Numbered from the stretch's first letter, positions 18,111 to 28,048 are shown. The stretch: DNA of 64,000 nt from an uncultured Flavobacteriaceae bacterium (GCA_947494715.1 CANLWG010000001.1:186001-250000); one strand, 5' to 3'. A program made the numbers and translations. The notes: a model not told the origin generated them from the letters alone.

Positions 18111-18194
18111 ACCTTTATTTTGTTACAAAAAATCTATAAAATCACCCTTGCTTTGTTACAATAAAATAAAAAATTTACCCTTACTTTGTTACAA
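18111..18194. repeat. Three 33-bp iterons before the AAA ATPase gene
   Basis: An 18-bp core (consensus ACCCTTRCTTTGTTACAA) occurs at 18111-18128, 18144-18161 and 18177-18194, exactly 33 bp apart; the first copy is the most divergent. The 15-bp remainders differ and are AT-rich. TTGTTACAA inside the core is nearly palindromic. The third unit ends at the ATG of the ATPase gene (18208). Spacing close to three helical turns would place three bound proteins on one DNA face. Confidence 0.85.
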
Positions 18195-18207
18195 ATAGCA
18201 ATAGTCT

Positions 18208-19569
18208 ATGAATTTCAAAAGGCATGCGTTTAATAATCTTGAGAGCTGGAAGACTGGTAAAAATAGGAAGCCACTCATTTTAAGAGGTGCAAGACAGGTC
18301 GGAAAAACAACTTTGGTAAAAGAATTTTCCAAAAGCTACAAGCATCATATTTTCCTTAATTTAGAAAAATCGGCGGATGCGGCAAATTTTGAAACTTATG
18401 ATGATGTCGAAACATTAGTAGAAGCCTTATTTCTATCCAACAATATTAGTCCGAAGGAGCAGAGGGATACTTTACTCTTTATTGACGAAATACAAGAACT
18501 GCCAAAAGCTATCCAGTCATTACGATATTTCTTTGAGGAGGTTCCTGATTTACATGTTATAGCAGCGGGATCATTGTTGGAATTTGCCATGAAAGATGTA
18601 GAAAGCTTTCCCGTAGGTCGCATCGAATACCTATATCTCTATCCTTTGAATTTTAAGGAATATTTGGAAGCCATTCAACATACAGCAGCTTTAGAGCAAT
18701 TGAATACGATTCCTCTTAAACCTTTAGCTCATAAAACCTTGTTGGATTTGTTTCACAGATACGCCATAATAGGAGGTATGCCGGAAATTGTAAAAACGGA
18801 TATTGAGAACAATAATTTGGCCGAATTACCGAAGGTTTACGAAAGTATATGGGGCACTTATAAGAATGATGTAGAAAAGTATGCTTCGGGTACTAGTGAA
18901 AGAAGGGTCATCAAGCATGTTATGGACACTGCTCACCTACATGTAGACCAACGAATCAAATTTCAAAATTTTGGAAACTCCAATTATAGATCAAGAGAAG
19001 TAGGGGAGGCCATGCGTAATTTAGATGCGGCGAAAATCATACAGCTTATTTACCCTACTACGGATATCGAACCGCCTATCAAACCTGATATCAAAAAATC
19101 ACCGAGGCTACAGTTTTTGGATACTGGCCTGATAAACTATACTTTGGAAATACAAGCACAGCTATTAGGCATGGAAGATTTGAGCAATGCTTTTAAGGGA
19201 GCAATAGTACCGCATTTGATAATCCAAGAGGTCATATCGTTGAATACGATAACCAATACTAAGCCTAATTTTTGGGTACGAGAAAAGACCCAGTCTTCAT
19301 CAGAAGTAGATTTGGTGTACCCCTTTGGGGATAGAATTATTCCGATCGAAATAAAGTCCGGTGCAACGGGAACTTTAAAGTCTTTGCATCAGTTTATGGA
19401 TAGAACGAACCATCCGTATGCAGTTAGAATGTATGCGGGAGAGTTCAATGTACAGAATTCAACTACAATAGATGGAACGCCTTTTTTATTGATGAACTTG
19501 CCCTATTATTTGGGAACACAACTCCCGAAGTATATCGAGTATTTTGTAAGCAATTATAATATACAATAA
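18208..19569 (+). CDS. AAA-family ATPase with DUF4143 / PD-(D/E)XK-like C-terminus
   Basis: 453 residues. The N-terminal AAA_14 domain has Walker A RGARQVGKTTL (about residues 26-36) and Walker B LLFIDEIQELP (about 90-100). The DUF4143 region follows from about 200, with a nuclease-like signature near the end: SSEVDLVY, then IPIEIKSG (E-x-D ... E-x-K). The family is common in accessory regions and its role is not settled; links to toxin-antitoxin or defence functions have been proposed. No partner gene is next to it. Three 33-bp iterons fill the space directly before the start, suggesting tight transcriptional control. It is followed by a 488-bp spacer and then susC. Confidence 0.88.
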   Translation: MNFKRHAFNNLESWKTGKNRKPLILRGARQVGKTTLVKEFSKSYKHHIFLNLEKSADAANFETYDDVETLVEALFLSNNISPKEQRDTLLFIDEIQELPKAIQSLRYFFEEVPDLHVIAAGSLLEFAMKDVESFPVGRIEYLYLYPLNFKEYLEAIQHTAALEQLNTIPLKPLAHKTLLDLFHRYAIIGGMPEIVKTDIENNNLAELPKVYESIWGTYKNDVEKYASGTSERRVIKHVMDTAHLHVDQRIKFQNFGNSNYRSREVGEAMRNLDAAKIIQLIYPTTDIEPPIKPDIKKSPRLQFLDTGLINYTLEIQAQLLGMEDLSNAFKGAIVPHLIIQEVISLNTITNTKPNFWVREKTQSSSEVDLVYPFGDRIIPIEIKSGATGTLKSLHQFMDRTNHPYAVRMYAGEFNVQNSTTIDGTPFLLMNLPYYLGTQLPKYIEYFVSNYNIQ

Positions 19570-20057
19570 AAATTGATTCTACTTTTAAAAGGGAATTTAT
19601 TTCCATCTAGAATTAAAAATTAAGAATTGTTTACGGCATATTCCACTATTATGGGTTAGTATTATAAAAGGTCAATTAAGGAAACTACTAAAGGAGACCA
19701 AGAATGGGATACTCTCGGAAAAAGTTATTCGGTTTTGTGAAAAGTGTTCTTTAAAATGGCCACTTGGCGATACGATTTACTAGTACCATAAGTATCTTTA
19801 AAAAGCAACTACTTCTAAATAAATATATTCAAGATGAAAGGTTATTCAATTCCCTTCGGAATCGATAATTTTTGAACAGGCTCTCTTGTAATATAATAAG
19901 ACCCTTCGTTTCTTAATCCTAGAAACTAGTTTTAACTAGAGATTTATGCGTTAATTAATGTCATTTTATAAAATGAAGCGAATTAAGCTATAAAGTATTC
20001 TTCTTTTATGCCTCATTAATCACAATTCTTCAAAACTCAACTAAACTCAAGAAATCC
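19570..20057. other. 488-bp regulatory spacer before susC
   Basis: No gene is seen. The stretch is AT-rich. It holds two symmetric elements close to susC: CTAGTT-TT-AACTAG at 19926-19939 and the perfect 16-bp palindrome TCATTTTATAAAATGA at 19961-19976, about 80 bp before the susC start. Either could be the operator for the nearby AraC-type regulator. No exact TAnnTTTG promoter was identified. Confidence 0.5.
19961..19976. promoter_or_regulatory. 16-bp perfect palindrome upstream of susC
   Basis: TCATTTTATAAAATGA is its own reverse complement. It lies 81 bp before the susC start in a non-coding spacer, a typical place for an operator. AT-rich palindromes also arise by chance. Confidence 0.4.
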
Positions 20058-23024
20058 ATGAGGCCAAACAAAAAGGTATTCAGCTCGATACTTCTCTTCT
20101 TATTGCCTATGTTCATCATGGCACAGAATAGTATAACCGGTGTCGTGATAGACAAAAGTTTTAACGAACCCTTGCCGGGCGCAAGCATAGTCGTAAAAGG
20201 AACTACCACAGGAACCACCACGGATTTTGATGGTAATTATCAAATCGAGGCCAATACCGGGGATGTTTTGGTTTTCTCTTACATTGGATATAAGACACAA
20301 GAAGTTACGGTAGATTCCAACACAATCAACGTTACCTTAGAGGAGGATGCAGCCCAATTAGAGGAGGTAGTCATTATTGGCTACGGTTCCACTACCAAGA
20401 AAGATGCCACTGGTGCGGTCATCGGAGTCACAGAAGAGGAACTTAATAAAGGTTTTATCGCTTCTCCGCAAGACCTATTAATCGGTAAGGCAGCAGGTGT
20501 CAATATAACTACTGCAGGGGGTGCTCCGGGAAGCGGTAGCGAAATTAAGATTCGTGGCGGAGCTTCGCTTGACGCGAGTAATGCTCCATTGATAATCATC
20601 GACGATGTACCACTCGATAATTCCAATAATCCCGGTTCTAGAAACGTGTTCGATTTTATAAACCCAGCCGATATTTCTTCCTTTACCGTATTAAAAGATG
20701 CATCGGCTACTGCCATTTATGGTTCAAGGGCATCGAACGGTGTAATCATAATTACTACCAAAAAAGGAGTTTCTGGAGAGCTCAAGTTCAGCTTTGGCAC
20801 CTCGGCCTCGGTAAGTACTATTAAGGAGACGCTCGATGTACTTAGCGCCGATGAATTCAGAAATGTTATACAACAAAGATATCCTGATAGAGTTGCTGAA
20901 TTAGGAAGCTTTAATACAAATTGGCAGGATGAGATTTTTTCAAGCGCAATAGGTACTGATACTAATTTCAGCGTCCGGGGCGGTATTGGTGGAATTCCCT
21001 TTAGAGCATCGTTAGGATACACCCAACAAGATGGTATCCTACAAACAGAAGCACTTCAAAGAACAACTGCATCCTTTAACCTATCGCCAAAACTTTTTGA
21101 TGATAACCTAAGGATTCAAATTAACGCTAGGGGTTCTTACAATAAAAACAATTTTGCGGATACAAATGCTATTTTTAATTCCCTGCAATTCGATCCGACG
21201 CGACCTGTTTTTGACGCATCCTTGCCGGGTGGTTTCTTTGACTACTATGAACCGGATGGCAATGCAACTACAAATACAGTTGCAAACCCCTTGGCCCTTC
21301 TAAGGTTGAGGGATAATCGTTCCGACGTTCGAAGATTGGTCGCCAATGCAAAGTTTGATTATCAGTTACATTTCTTTCCTGACATCACTGCCACACTAAA
21401 TGTTGGTATTGATAAATCCAATTCCGATGGGGTGGACAATCAACCTGGCACCCTTTCCACCCAAAGAATTACCCAAGGTCTGTTCACTGACTATGGACAA
21501 GAAGAGGAAAACCAACTGTTGGATTTTTATTTAAAATACTCCAAGGAATTTGAAAAATTGAATACACGTTTTGACCTTACAGCGGGCTACTCCTATCAGA
21601 ACTTTTATGACAATCAGTTTACGAGTGCCGTGAGAGGCGATGGTATTGGAGGAACTACGATTACGGATATTATCCTTGAAAGCAATTTACAATCCTATTT
21701 TGGAAGGGCCAATCTTATATTGTCCGATAAATACCTTTTTACCTTCACGTATAGGAGGGATGGTTCATCTCGGTTCGGTGGGGACAATCGCTGGGGAAAT
21801 TTCCCTGCTGCAGCCTTCGCTTGGAATGCAAGTGATGAGAACTTTTTGAAAGATTCCAAGACGGTTTCAAATTTAAAGTTACGGTTGGGTTGGGGTATAA
21901 CCGGACAACAAGATGTTATACAGGGAAACGATACGCAACCCTATCTTCCACAATTTGCGCCCAGTCTAAATGGTGCCTCGGTTCAGTTTGGCCAAGACGC
22001 TAATGGCAATCCGATTTTCGTAAACTCACTTCGGGCACAACCATTTGATGCGAATATAAAATGGGAAGAAACGACGACCTATAACGTCGGACTTGATTTT
22101 GGGTTCTTCGATAATGTGCTTAGTGGTGCCGTTGAATTCTATTATAGAGAAACGGAAGATCTATTGAGTACAGTAAACATTCCAACAGGTAGTAACCTAT
22201 CAAACCGACTTCCTACCAATATTGGTAGTCTTACAAATCAAGGGGTCGAATTTACCTTGGATGCAAAAATAATAGACAAAGAGGATTTATCTTGGAACTT
22301 AGGATTTAACTACGCCTACAATGAAAACAGCGTTGACCGTTTGTTTCTTAACGATAACTCTCAAGGAGTCGGTATACCGGTCGAAGGCACCCAGTTAGTA
22401 GGGTTTGGCGGTGATGATGGTGCGCAATACCATATTATAGGGCAACCAACAAGAAGTTATCTTGTATATGTGCAAGCATACAATTCGCAAGGCCTTCCAA
22501 TTCCCGGCACCGTGGTCGATTTAAATGGTGATGGTGCAATCAATACATTGGATAGGAGGCCTTATCGGCAAGCGGCTCCTTTGGTCAATCTTGGATTGAA
22601 TAGTAGGGTAAATTGGAAGAACTGGGACGCGAGCTTTTCAATGAGGGCAAGTTTAGGAAATTATAACTATAACGGAATCGAAGTTCAAAACGGCACCTTT
22701 GCCAATGTCGATCTAGGTCAGGATTTAAGAAATGTTACTAGTCCGACATTGATTACCGGATTTGATAACTACATCGACGAGGTGACTTTCTCCGATTATT
22801 TTGTTCAGGATGCATCTTTTCTTCGGTTAGACAATGTTAGTCTGGGTTACACTTTTGATGATGTCTTCAACGATAGTTCAAGGTTGAGGGTGTTTTCTAC
22901 ACTTCAGAATGTCCTGATTGTTTCGGATTATGATGGATTAGACCCTGAGGTGCCCAATGGTATCGATAGGAATGTCTTTCCAAGGCCGTTCATTACACAA
23001 TTAGGATTATCAATAGACTTTTAA
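20058..23024 (+). CDS. susC: SusC-like TonB-dependent outer-membrane transporter (alpha-glucan locus)
   Basis: A 988-residue glycan-importing beta-barrel. It has a signal peptide ending near MAQ (residue 22) and a CarboxypepD-reg-like domain at about 24-110 (FNEPLPGASIVVKG, FSYIGYKTQEV). The transition segment LEEVVIIGYGS is followed by the plug (about 115-230, LLIGKAAGVNIT and ASATAIYGSRASNGVIII). The barrel ends in a C-terminal phenylalanine (LGLSIDF). It lacks the N-terminal STN signalling domain, so it is not an anti-sigma-coupled receptor. SusD follows after 19 bp, then a SusE-like gene. The GH13 gene and starch-binding-type regulator downstream make starch or maltodextrins the probable substrate. 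Confidence 0.95.
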   Translation: MRPNKKVFSSILLFLLPMFIMAQNSITGVVIDKSFNEPLPGASIVVKGTTTGTTTDFDGNYQIEANTGDVLVFSYIGYKTQEVTVDSNTINVTLEEDAAQLEEVVIIGYGSTTKKDATGAVIGVTEEELNKGFIASPQDLLIGKAAGVNITTAGGAPGSGSEIKIRGGASLDASNAPLIIIDDVPLDNSNNPGSRNVFDFINPADISSFTVLKDASATAIYGSRASNGVIIITTKKGVSGELKFSFGTSASVSTIKETLDVLSADEFRNVIQQRYPDRVAELGSFNTNWQDEIFSSAIGTDTNFSVRGGIGGIPFRASLGYTQQDGILQTEALQRTTASFNLSPKLFDDNLRIQINARGSYNKNNFADTNAIFNSLQFDPTRPVFDASLPGGFFDYYEPDGNATTNTVANPLALLRLRDNRSDVRRLVANAKFDYQLHFFPDITATLNVGIDKSNSDGVDNQPGTLSTQRITQGLFTDYGQEEENQLLDFYLKYSKEFEKLNTRFDLTAGYSYQNFYDNQFTSAVRGDGIGGTTITDIILESNLQSYFGRANLILSDKYLFTFTYRRDGSSRFGGDNRWGNFPAAAFAWNASDENFLKDSKTVSNLKLRLGWGITGQQDVIQGNDTQPYLPQFAPSLNGASVQFGQDANGNPIFVNSLRAQPFDANIKWEETTTYNVGLDFGFFDNVLSGAVEFYYRETEDLLSTVNIPTGSNLSNRLPTNIGSLTNQGVEFTLDAKIIDKEDLSWNLGFNYAYNENSVDRLFLNDNSQGVGIPVEGTQLVGFGGDDGAQYHIIGQPTRSYLVYVQAYNSQGLPIPGTVVDLNGDGAINTLDRRPYRQAAPLVNLGLNSRVNWKNWDASFSMRASLGNYNYNGIEVQNGTFANVDLGQDLRNVTSPTLITGFDNYIDEVTFSDYFVQDASFLRLDNVSLGYTFDDVFNDSSRLRVFSTLQNVLIVSDYDGLDPEVPNGIDRNVFPRPFITQLGLSIDF

Positions 23025-23043
23025 AATTTAGCACCATAATAAA

Positions 23044-24663
23044 ATGAAAACGAAACATTTATGTCCAATTTTACTGGCGTGTTTAACTCTAGTGGCACTT
23101 CAAGGTTGTTCAGATGATCTTGATAACATTGATACCAATAATCTTAATTCTGAAAATGTTTTCAATAACGAGGAAGGATATGTCCAATTCTTGGCGAAAC
23201 TATATGCCGGGCTAGATCAAACTGGCCAGCAGGCCCCGACTGGCCAACCGGATTTGATTGGATTCACGGAAGGAAGTTCGAGTTATATAAGACTTTGGTG
23301 GAATTTAAACGAGCTGCCTGCCGATGAGCTGAAATGGCGCTATAATGATGTCGGACTTCGAGAAATTTCAGTTCATTCCTGGACACCCGAAAATGATTTT
23401 TTTAGTGTAATCTATAGCAGGATTTTCTTCCAAATTTCTCAAGCCAATGAATTCTTGAGACAAACTGCATCCGATGTACTCGACTCAAGGGGTGCTTCTG
23501 AAAATTTAAGGTCTGAAATAAATATATATAGGGCAGAAGCTAGATTCCTAAGGGCTTTGGCCTATTTTCATACACTAGATCTTTTTGGGGGCAATGTGCC
23601 TTTTGTAACCGAAGAAGACCTTCCGGGAGCCTTCTTACCGGAACAAACCTCAGGCCCGGAACTCTTTGGTTACATCGAATCCGAATTATTGGATATTGAA
23701 GATCAAATAATCGCCGCGCGACAAAATGAATACGGACGGGTGGATAGAGGTGCGGTTTGGACGTTGTTGGCAAAATTATACCTTAATGCTGAAGCATTTA
23801 TTAATCAAAATAGATATGGCGATTGCATTACCTATTGTGATGAAATTATTAATGCAGGTTATACCCTAGAGGCCGATTACGCCAATCTGTTCAAAGCCGA
23901 CAATAACCTATCTACTGAGATTATTTTCCCAGTGACTTTTGATGGGATTAACTCGCGATCATTTGGGGTCATGTATTCCCTGATCAACGGAACGTTGGAC
24001 AGCAATATTATTCAAAGTGACCCAGATGCCTTTGGCACGAATACAGGTGGATTTGCAGCACTTACGGCAAAGGAGTCATTCGTTGACCTTTTTGAATTCC
24101 CAGGCGATGACCCTTTTATGAATAGTCCAGATGTCAGGGCATCCTTCTTTTTTAAGGATGGACATTCAGTTGATTTACCCTCTGAACCTGTTGGGAGTTC
24201 CTTTCAGGAAGGTTTTGCCTATACCAAGTTTAGGAATTTGAGGTCGGATGGTTCTCCAGGGCAAAGTAGTGATTTTCCTGATGTCGATTTTCCGTTGTTC
24301 AGACTTGCAGATGTGTATTTGATGTATGCCGAAGCTTTCATAAGAGGTGGAGGCGGCTCGGAGGCCGAAGCCCTCTCCTTGATAAATTTAATTAGGGAAA
24401 GAGCGTATGGAGATAGTTCAGGGAACGTGGCCAGTTTGGATCTTGATTTCATAATTGATGAACGCGGCCGAGAACTGGGGTGGGAAGGCCATAGAAGAAC
24501 TGATTTGGTTAGGTTTGGCAACTTTACCGGAAACAATTATTCATGGGACTGGAAAGGAGGCGCTCAAAACGGCACCTCGATTAGCGACCATCTTAGCGTT
24601 TTTCCAATTCCAGTTTCCGATGTTTCCGTGAACCCTAATTTGACTCAAAACCCAGGATATTAA
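23044..24663 (+). CDS. susD: SusD-like glycan-binding lipoprotein
   Basis: A 539-residue surface lipoprotein that forms the lid on the SusC barrel. The lipobox ends at Cys22 (LVALQGC). The SusD/RagB helical core shows the TPR-like segment NIYRAEARFLRALAYFHTLD, and the C-terminal part has FRLADVYLMYAEAF and DERGRELGWEGHRRTDLVRF, the usual RagB closing motifs. It is co-transcribed with susC (19-bp gap) and the SusE-like gene (27-bp gap). Binding of alpha-glucan is inferred from context only. Confidence 0.95.
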   Translation: MKTKHLCPILLACLTLVALQGCSDDLDNIDTNNLNSENVFNNEEGYVQFLAKLYAGLDQTGQQAPTGQPDLIGFTEGSSSYIRLWWNLNELPADELKWRYNDVGLREISVHSWTPENDFFSVIYSRIFFQISQANEFLRQTASDVLDSRGASENLRSEINIYRAEARFLRALAYFHTLDLFGGNVPFVTEEDLPGAFLPEQTSGPELFGYIESELLDIEDQIIAARQNEYGRVDRGAVWTLLAKLYLNAEAFINQNRYGDCITYCDEIINAGYTLEADYANLFKADNNLSTEIIFPVTFDGINSRSFGVMYSLINGTLDSNIIQSDPDAFGTNTGGFAALTAKESFVDLFEFPGDDPFMNSPDVRASFFFKDGHSVDLPSEPVGSSFQEGFAYTKFRNLRSDGSPGQSSDFPDVDFPLFRLADVYLMYAEAFIRGGGGSEAEALSLINLIRERAYGDSSGNVASLDLDFIIDERGRELGWEGHRRTDLVRFGNFTGNNYSWDWKGGAQNGTSISDHLSVFPIPVSDVSVNPNLTQNPGY

Positions 24664-24690
24664 TACTAACTCATTTCTAAATTCTTAAAT

Positions 24691-25815
24691 ATGAAAAGGA
24701 TATTAAAAAAAATAAGTGTAGCATTAGTTTTTATGCTTATTACAGTTTCTTGTACCCAAGATGACGGCATAAATATCATACTTCAACCAGACCCACAGGG
24801 TATTGAATTTACGAACACGTTGTCTACAACATATCTTTTGTCTACGGCAGCGGCGACTAATGTGGCCGAACGTCTCGTTTGGAAACCAGTGGACTTTGGG
24901 GCACCGATTGATGCCACTTTTCGACTTGAGGGTTCAATCGACCAATCGTCATTTTCTGAAATTTCAACCAGTTCAGAGAACAACATTGCTATCGCGGTCG
25001 GAGACTTATTGGATCTCGCGACTGAACTTGGTTTGGACGAGGACAAGGGCACCACGGATGAAGCAGGAAATCCAAATAATATAGGTGTTGTCTACTTTAG
25101 AATAATAGGTTTTTCGGGAGGAAATGGTGCTGCAAATGCAGAACAGGTGACCTCAGAGGTAATTACGATGAATATTGAACTTATTGAATCCGGTGATGAA
25201 CCATTAGAGCCTATCATGATCTCTAATTTTGGAGTGGTCGGTGAGCTCGTGAATGAATGGGGGGCTACACCAGATATACCTTTATATACAAGGGAAAGTG
25301 GTGCGCTATTTGCAAGTGTGGACGTTGTGCCCAACGGACCCTTTAATATCCGGGCGGACAATGACTGGGTAACCAGCTATGGCCCCGATGGTGATAGTGA
25401 TCTACAACTTAATCCGTTTGGGGTGTCTTTCAGTGTTACCGAGGATGGCCCGTACCTAGTGGAGTTCGATCTAAGTAGTTTAACCTATGAAATCACGAAA
25501 AAAGACTCATGGGGCTTGGTAGGTGAGAATATCAATAACTGGGGAGAAGGCTTTGACATACGATTAACGGAAGATCCCGATCAAGAGGGATTGTGGATTG
25601 CACTAGCTGTAGAGATTCCCACAGGGCCAGCAAATTTCAGGCTGAACAATGAGTGGAACAGTATACTTTCTCCCGTAGAAGAGGGCTCAAATATTTTAGG
25701 TTTAAATCTCGGGTTTGGACCGGCCATCAATTTGGATGCAGGTACTTACAACATTACACTTGATATAAGAAATCAAGAAGAAATCACTGTTGATTTCGAA
25801 ATAATATCACCATAG
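24691..25815 (+). CDS. SusE-like surface starch-binding lipoprotein
   Basis: 374 residues. The lipoprotein signal is MKRILKKISVALVFMLITVSC (Cys21). The N-terminal Ig-like SusE domain (about 25-160) shows the characteristic ERLVWKPVDFG type segment. Two tandem C-terminal carbohydrate-binding modules follow (about 170-270 and 275-370), seen as the repeated cores GVVGELVNEWG and GLVGENINNWGEGFDIRL, each followed by NFRLNNEW-like strands. These are the SusE/SusF starch-binding modules, so this gene is the best local evidence that the locus targets alpha-glucan. It is the last gene of the susCDE unit and is closed by a 14-bp-stem terminator. Confidence 0.9.
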   Translation: MKRILKKISVALVFMLITVSCTQDDGINIILQPDPQGIEFTNTLSTTYLLSTAAATNVAERLVWKPVDFGAPIDATFRLEGSIDQSSFSEISTSSENNIAIAVGDLLDLATELGLDEDKGTTDEAGNPNNIGVVYFRIIGFSGGNGAANAEQVTSEVITMNIELIESGDEPLEPIMISNFGVVGELVNEWGATPDIPLYTRESGALFASVDVVPNGPFNIRADNDWVTSYGPDGDSDLQLNPFGVSFSVTEDGPYLVEFDLSSLTYEITKKDSWGLVGENINNWGEGFDIRLTEDPDQEGLWIALAVEIPTGPANFRLNNEWNSILSPVEEGSNILGLNLGFGPAINLDAGTYNITLDIRNQEEITVDFEIISP

Positions 25816-25856
25816 TGTTTAATAGTAGTTTGAGTTAGTTTTTTATACTTGATTTT

Positions 25857-25893
25857 AAGCCTAGCCATTTAAAAAATGGCTAGGCTTTCTTTT
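25857..25893 (+). terminator. Rho-independent terminator after susE
   Basis: Perfect 14-bp stem: AAGCCTAGCCATTT (25857-25870) with AAATGGCTAGGCTT (25874-25887), 3-nt loop, then a run of T residues. It separates susCDE from the regulator gene. Confidence 0.95.
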
Positions 25894-25966
25894 TTTAAGT
25901 AAATTGAGGAACATAGCAAGAATAACTGAATAATAAGTAAATCGAGGGGCCAAACCTTTTATTTCT

Positions 25967-27835
25967 ATGCCGAGAACATTAGATCGATTATCAATTATTT
26001 TAATAACGTTCGTAGGGTTGATCGGCGTCCTATCGGGATGCTCTTCCAATGGTCAAGTAACAGTAGTCATTGATGACTTGCCCGAATCGACTCCAAAGGA
26101 ATCCGACTTCTATTTCAGCTCCGGTGAAAACTTTTGGAATCCCAACTCGGAGAAATTCAAATTCAAAAAAGGCGCTGACAACAACTATTATTTGACCCTA
26201 AAGGAATTCAATCTTGATATTGTTTCTTTTTTGATTACCAGAGGAAGTTGGGCATCAGTTGAAGGTGCTGCCAATGGCGAGCCGATACATGCCAGAAAAT
26301 TTACAGCTTCTTATAGCGTGGGGGACACGATAAACATTCAGGTGGAAGGTTGGAATGATTTAGGCTTGGATGGTACAAGGCTCAAGCACATTACTTTAAG
26401 GGTATTGGAGCTTCCGGAAAACACACCACCGGGTTCTTCCCTTTTTGTTTCTGGCGATTTTAATGGCTGGGTTCCTGGAGATGACCGTTATAAACTTCAC
26501 GAAAAATTAGATGGTACCTTCGAGGTCAAGGTTCCTTTAATTAATGATGAAATAAACTACAAGTTCACACGGGGCAACTGGCTTACCTCAGAGAGTATAG
26601 CTTTTGGAAGGCCCAAACAAAATCGAAAATTGGTTTATTCTGAGTATGACAGCTATGAGGGTGATACCATCGAATATTGGTCTGACCAATCATTTGGGTT
26701 GTTTAATCCTTATGGTTTGTTTTTGTTACTTACGGCTTTTCTGGGCATATTTCTCATTTTGATTATCATGTCCTTAAAGAATACTAATAGAAGGGCCAAT
26801 ATCTTTTTGAGTGTCTTAATTATACTGATTTCTATTTCGTTGGCCGCCAAAATCTTGGTTTACGATAGGGATATCTTTTACTACTTGCCAAGGCTGGAAA
26901 TAGTACCCGACATCGTATATTTCTTATATGCCCCGCTTTTCTTTATCTATATAAGCAAACTTCTCTATAAAGACTCCGAAACCTATTCCATCAAAAGAGT
27001 TTGGTGGTATTTTGTTCCATTTGTTTTACAGATACTATTTTATTTTAAGTTCTTTCTTGAACCTACCCACATATTTGTAGACCGTGGGGTGATTCAAGTG
27101 ACGCATCCGACGGTATATGTAGTTATTGCGGCCATTGCACTGATATTCAACAGCTTTTTTTGGTTGAAATGCAAGAGGATGATATCAAGCTATCTTTCGG
27201 CGGTAGAGGACGCTTTCTCGGAGGATCAGAATTTGATTTATCTGAAAAAGGTCATGGGCATAAAACTATTGTGCCTTATTTTTTGGGGGCTGGCATTTGT
27301 TGTGGGGGCCTTGGGCTACCTTTTTGGAATGGAGACCAATCAAATAACGCATCTCATAATTGATATTTCATGGGCCATTTTTTCCCTCAATGTCTTTGTG
27401 CTTGGTTATTTTTCGATAAGCCAGCCCGAAATTTTTAAGGTGACCGATCAGGAAGTCATAGAGAAGCCCTCTACCCAAGGCATGGATTTCGGAGAGATGA
27501 AAGAAATATGCAATCGGTTGGAAAAATGTATGAAGGCCGATCGGTTGTATTTGGATCCCCAGTTGAGCCTTCCCGACCTGTCCGAAAAACTAGGCCTTAG
27601 CGTACATGTGATTTCCAGGGCCATAAACGAAGGATTTCAAAAGAACTTTAGGGACTTCGTGAATTCGTATAGAATCGAGGAGTTTATAGTAAGGGCCAAA
27701 GACGATGGTTATAAAAACCACACCTTTTTGGGGATTGCCCTGGACGTAGGTTTCAATTCCAAATCCTCCTTTAACCGCTCGTTCCGAAAATATACGGGCG
27801 AATCCCCTAGGGATTATTTTAAGGATAAGGTATAA
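25967..27835 (+). CDS. Membrane AraC-family regulator with two starch-binding-like modules
   Basis: 622 residues with an unusual order. There is an export signal (about 1-24, with a lipobox-like LSGC at 22-25). Two tandem beta-modules resembling CBM20/48-type glycogen-recognition folds follow at about 45-130 and 155-240; they share FKFKKGADNNYYLTL / YKLHEKLDGTFEVKV and FLITRGSWAS / YKFTRGNWLT. Seven predicted membrane helices span about 249-488. A cytoplasmic AraC helix-turn-helix domain covers about 530-622 (LSLPDLSEKLGLSVHVISR, FLGIALDVGFNSKSSFNRSF). It probably senses alpha-glucan in the periplasm and controls susCDE and the GH13 gene, a role like SusR but with a different DNA-binding domain. 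Its own unit starts after the susE terminator. Confidence 0.85.
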   Translation: MPRTLDRLSIILITFVGLIGVLSGCSSNGQVTVVIDDLPESTPKESDFYFSSGENFWNPNSEKFKFKKGADNNYYLTLKEFNLDIVSFLITRGSWASVEGAANGEPIHARKFTASYSVGDTINIQVEGWNDLGLDGTRLKHITLRVLELPENTPPGSSLFVSGDFNGWVPGDDRYKLHEKLDGTFEVKVPLINDEINYKFTRGNWLTSESIAFGRPKQNRKLVYSEYDSYEGDTIEYWSDQSFGLFNPYGLFLLLTAFLGIFLILIIMSLKNTNRRANIFLSVLIILISISLAAKILVYDRDIFYYLPRLEIVPDIVYFLYAPLFFIYISKLLYKDSETYSIKRVWWYFVPFVLQILFYFKFFLEPTHIFVDRGVIQVTHPTVYVVIAAIALIFNSFFWLKCKRMISSYLSAVEDAFSEDQNLIYLKKVMGIKLLCLIFWGLAFVVGALGYLFGMETNQITHLIIDISWAIFSLNVFVLGYFSISQPEIFKVTDQEVIEKPSTQGMDFGEMKEICNRLEKCMKADRLYLDPQLSLPDLSEKLGLSVHVISRAINEGFQKNFRDFVNSYRIEEFIVRAKDDGYKNHTFLGIALDVGFNSKSSFNRSFRKYTGESPRDYFKDKV

Positions 27836-28048
27836 AACAAGGCGAACGTGCGCCAGTATCAAACTTTCCGCGAATAGCAGCTATGTTCTGTAAAAATCCA
27901 TTTCGCTGTTGATGTCTTAAATGTTCATATTGAATGCCGGGGCCACATTCATAAAAACGCTTAGACTTTTTTAAAATAAAAGGTCAAATTATAATCTGAA
28001 CCGAATATCTGTCTTTGCTTTATTAGATTTAACCCTTGATACCTTAAA

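Noticed and set aside
18111-18194. The iterons as a CRISPR array
   Set aside because: Only three units, 15-bp AT-rich linkers instead of spacers, an imperfect repeat, and no cas genes.
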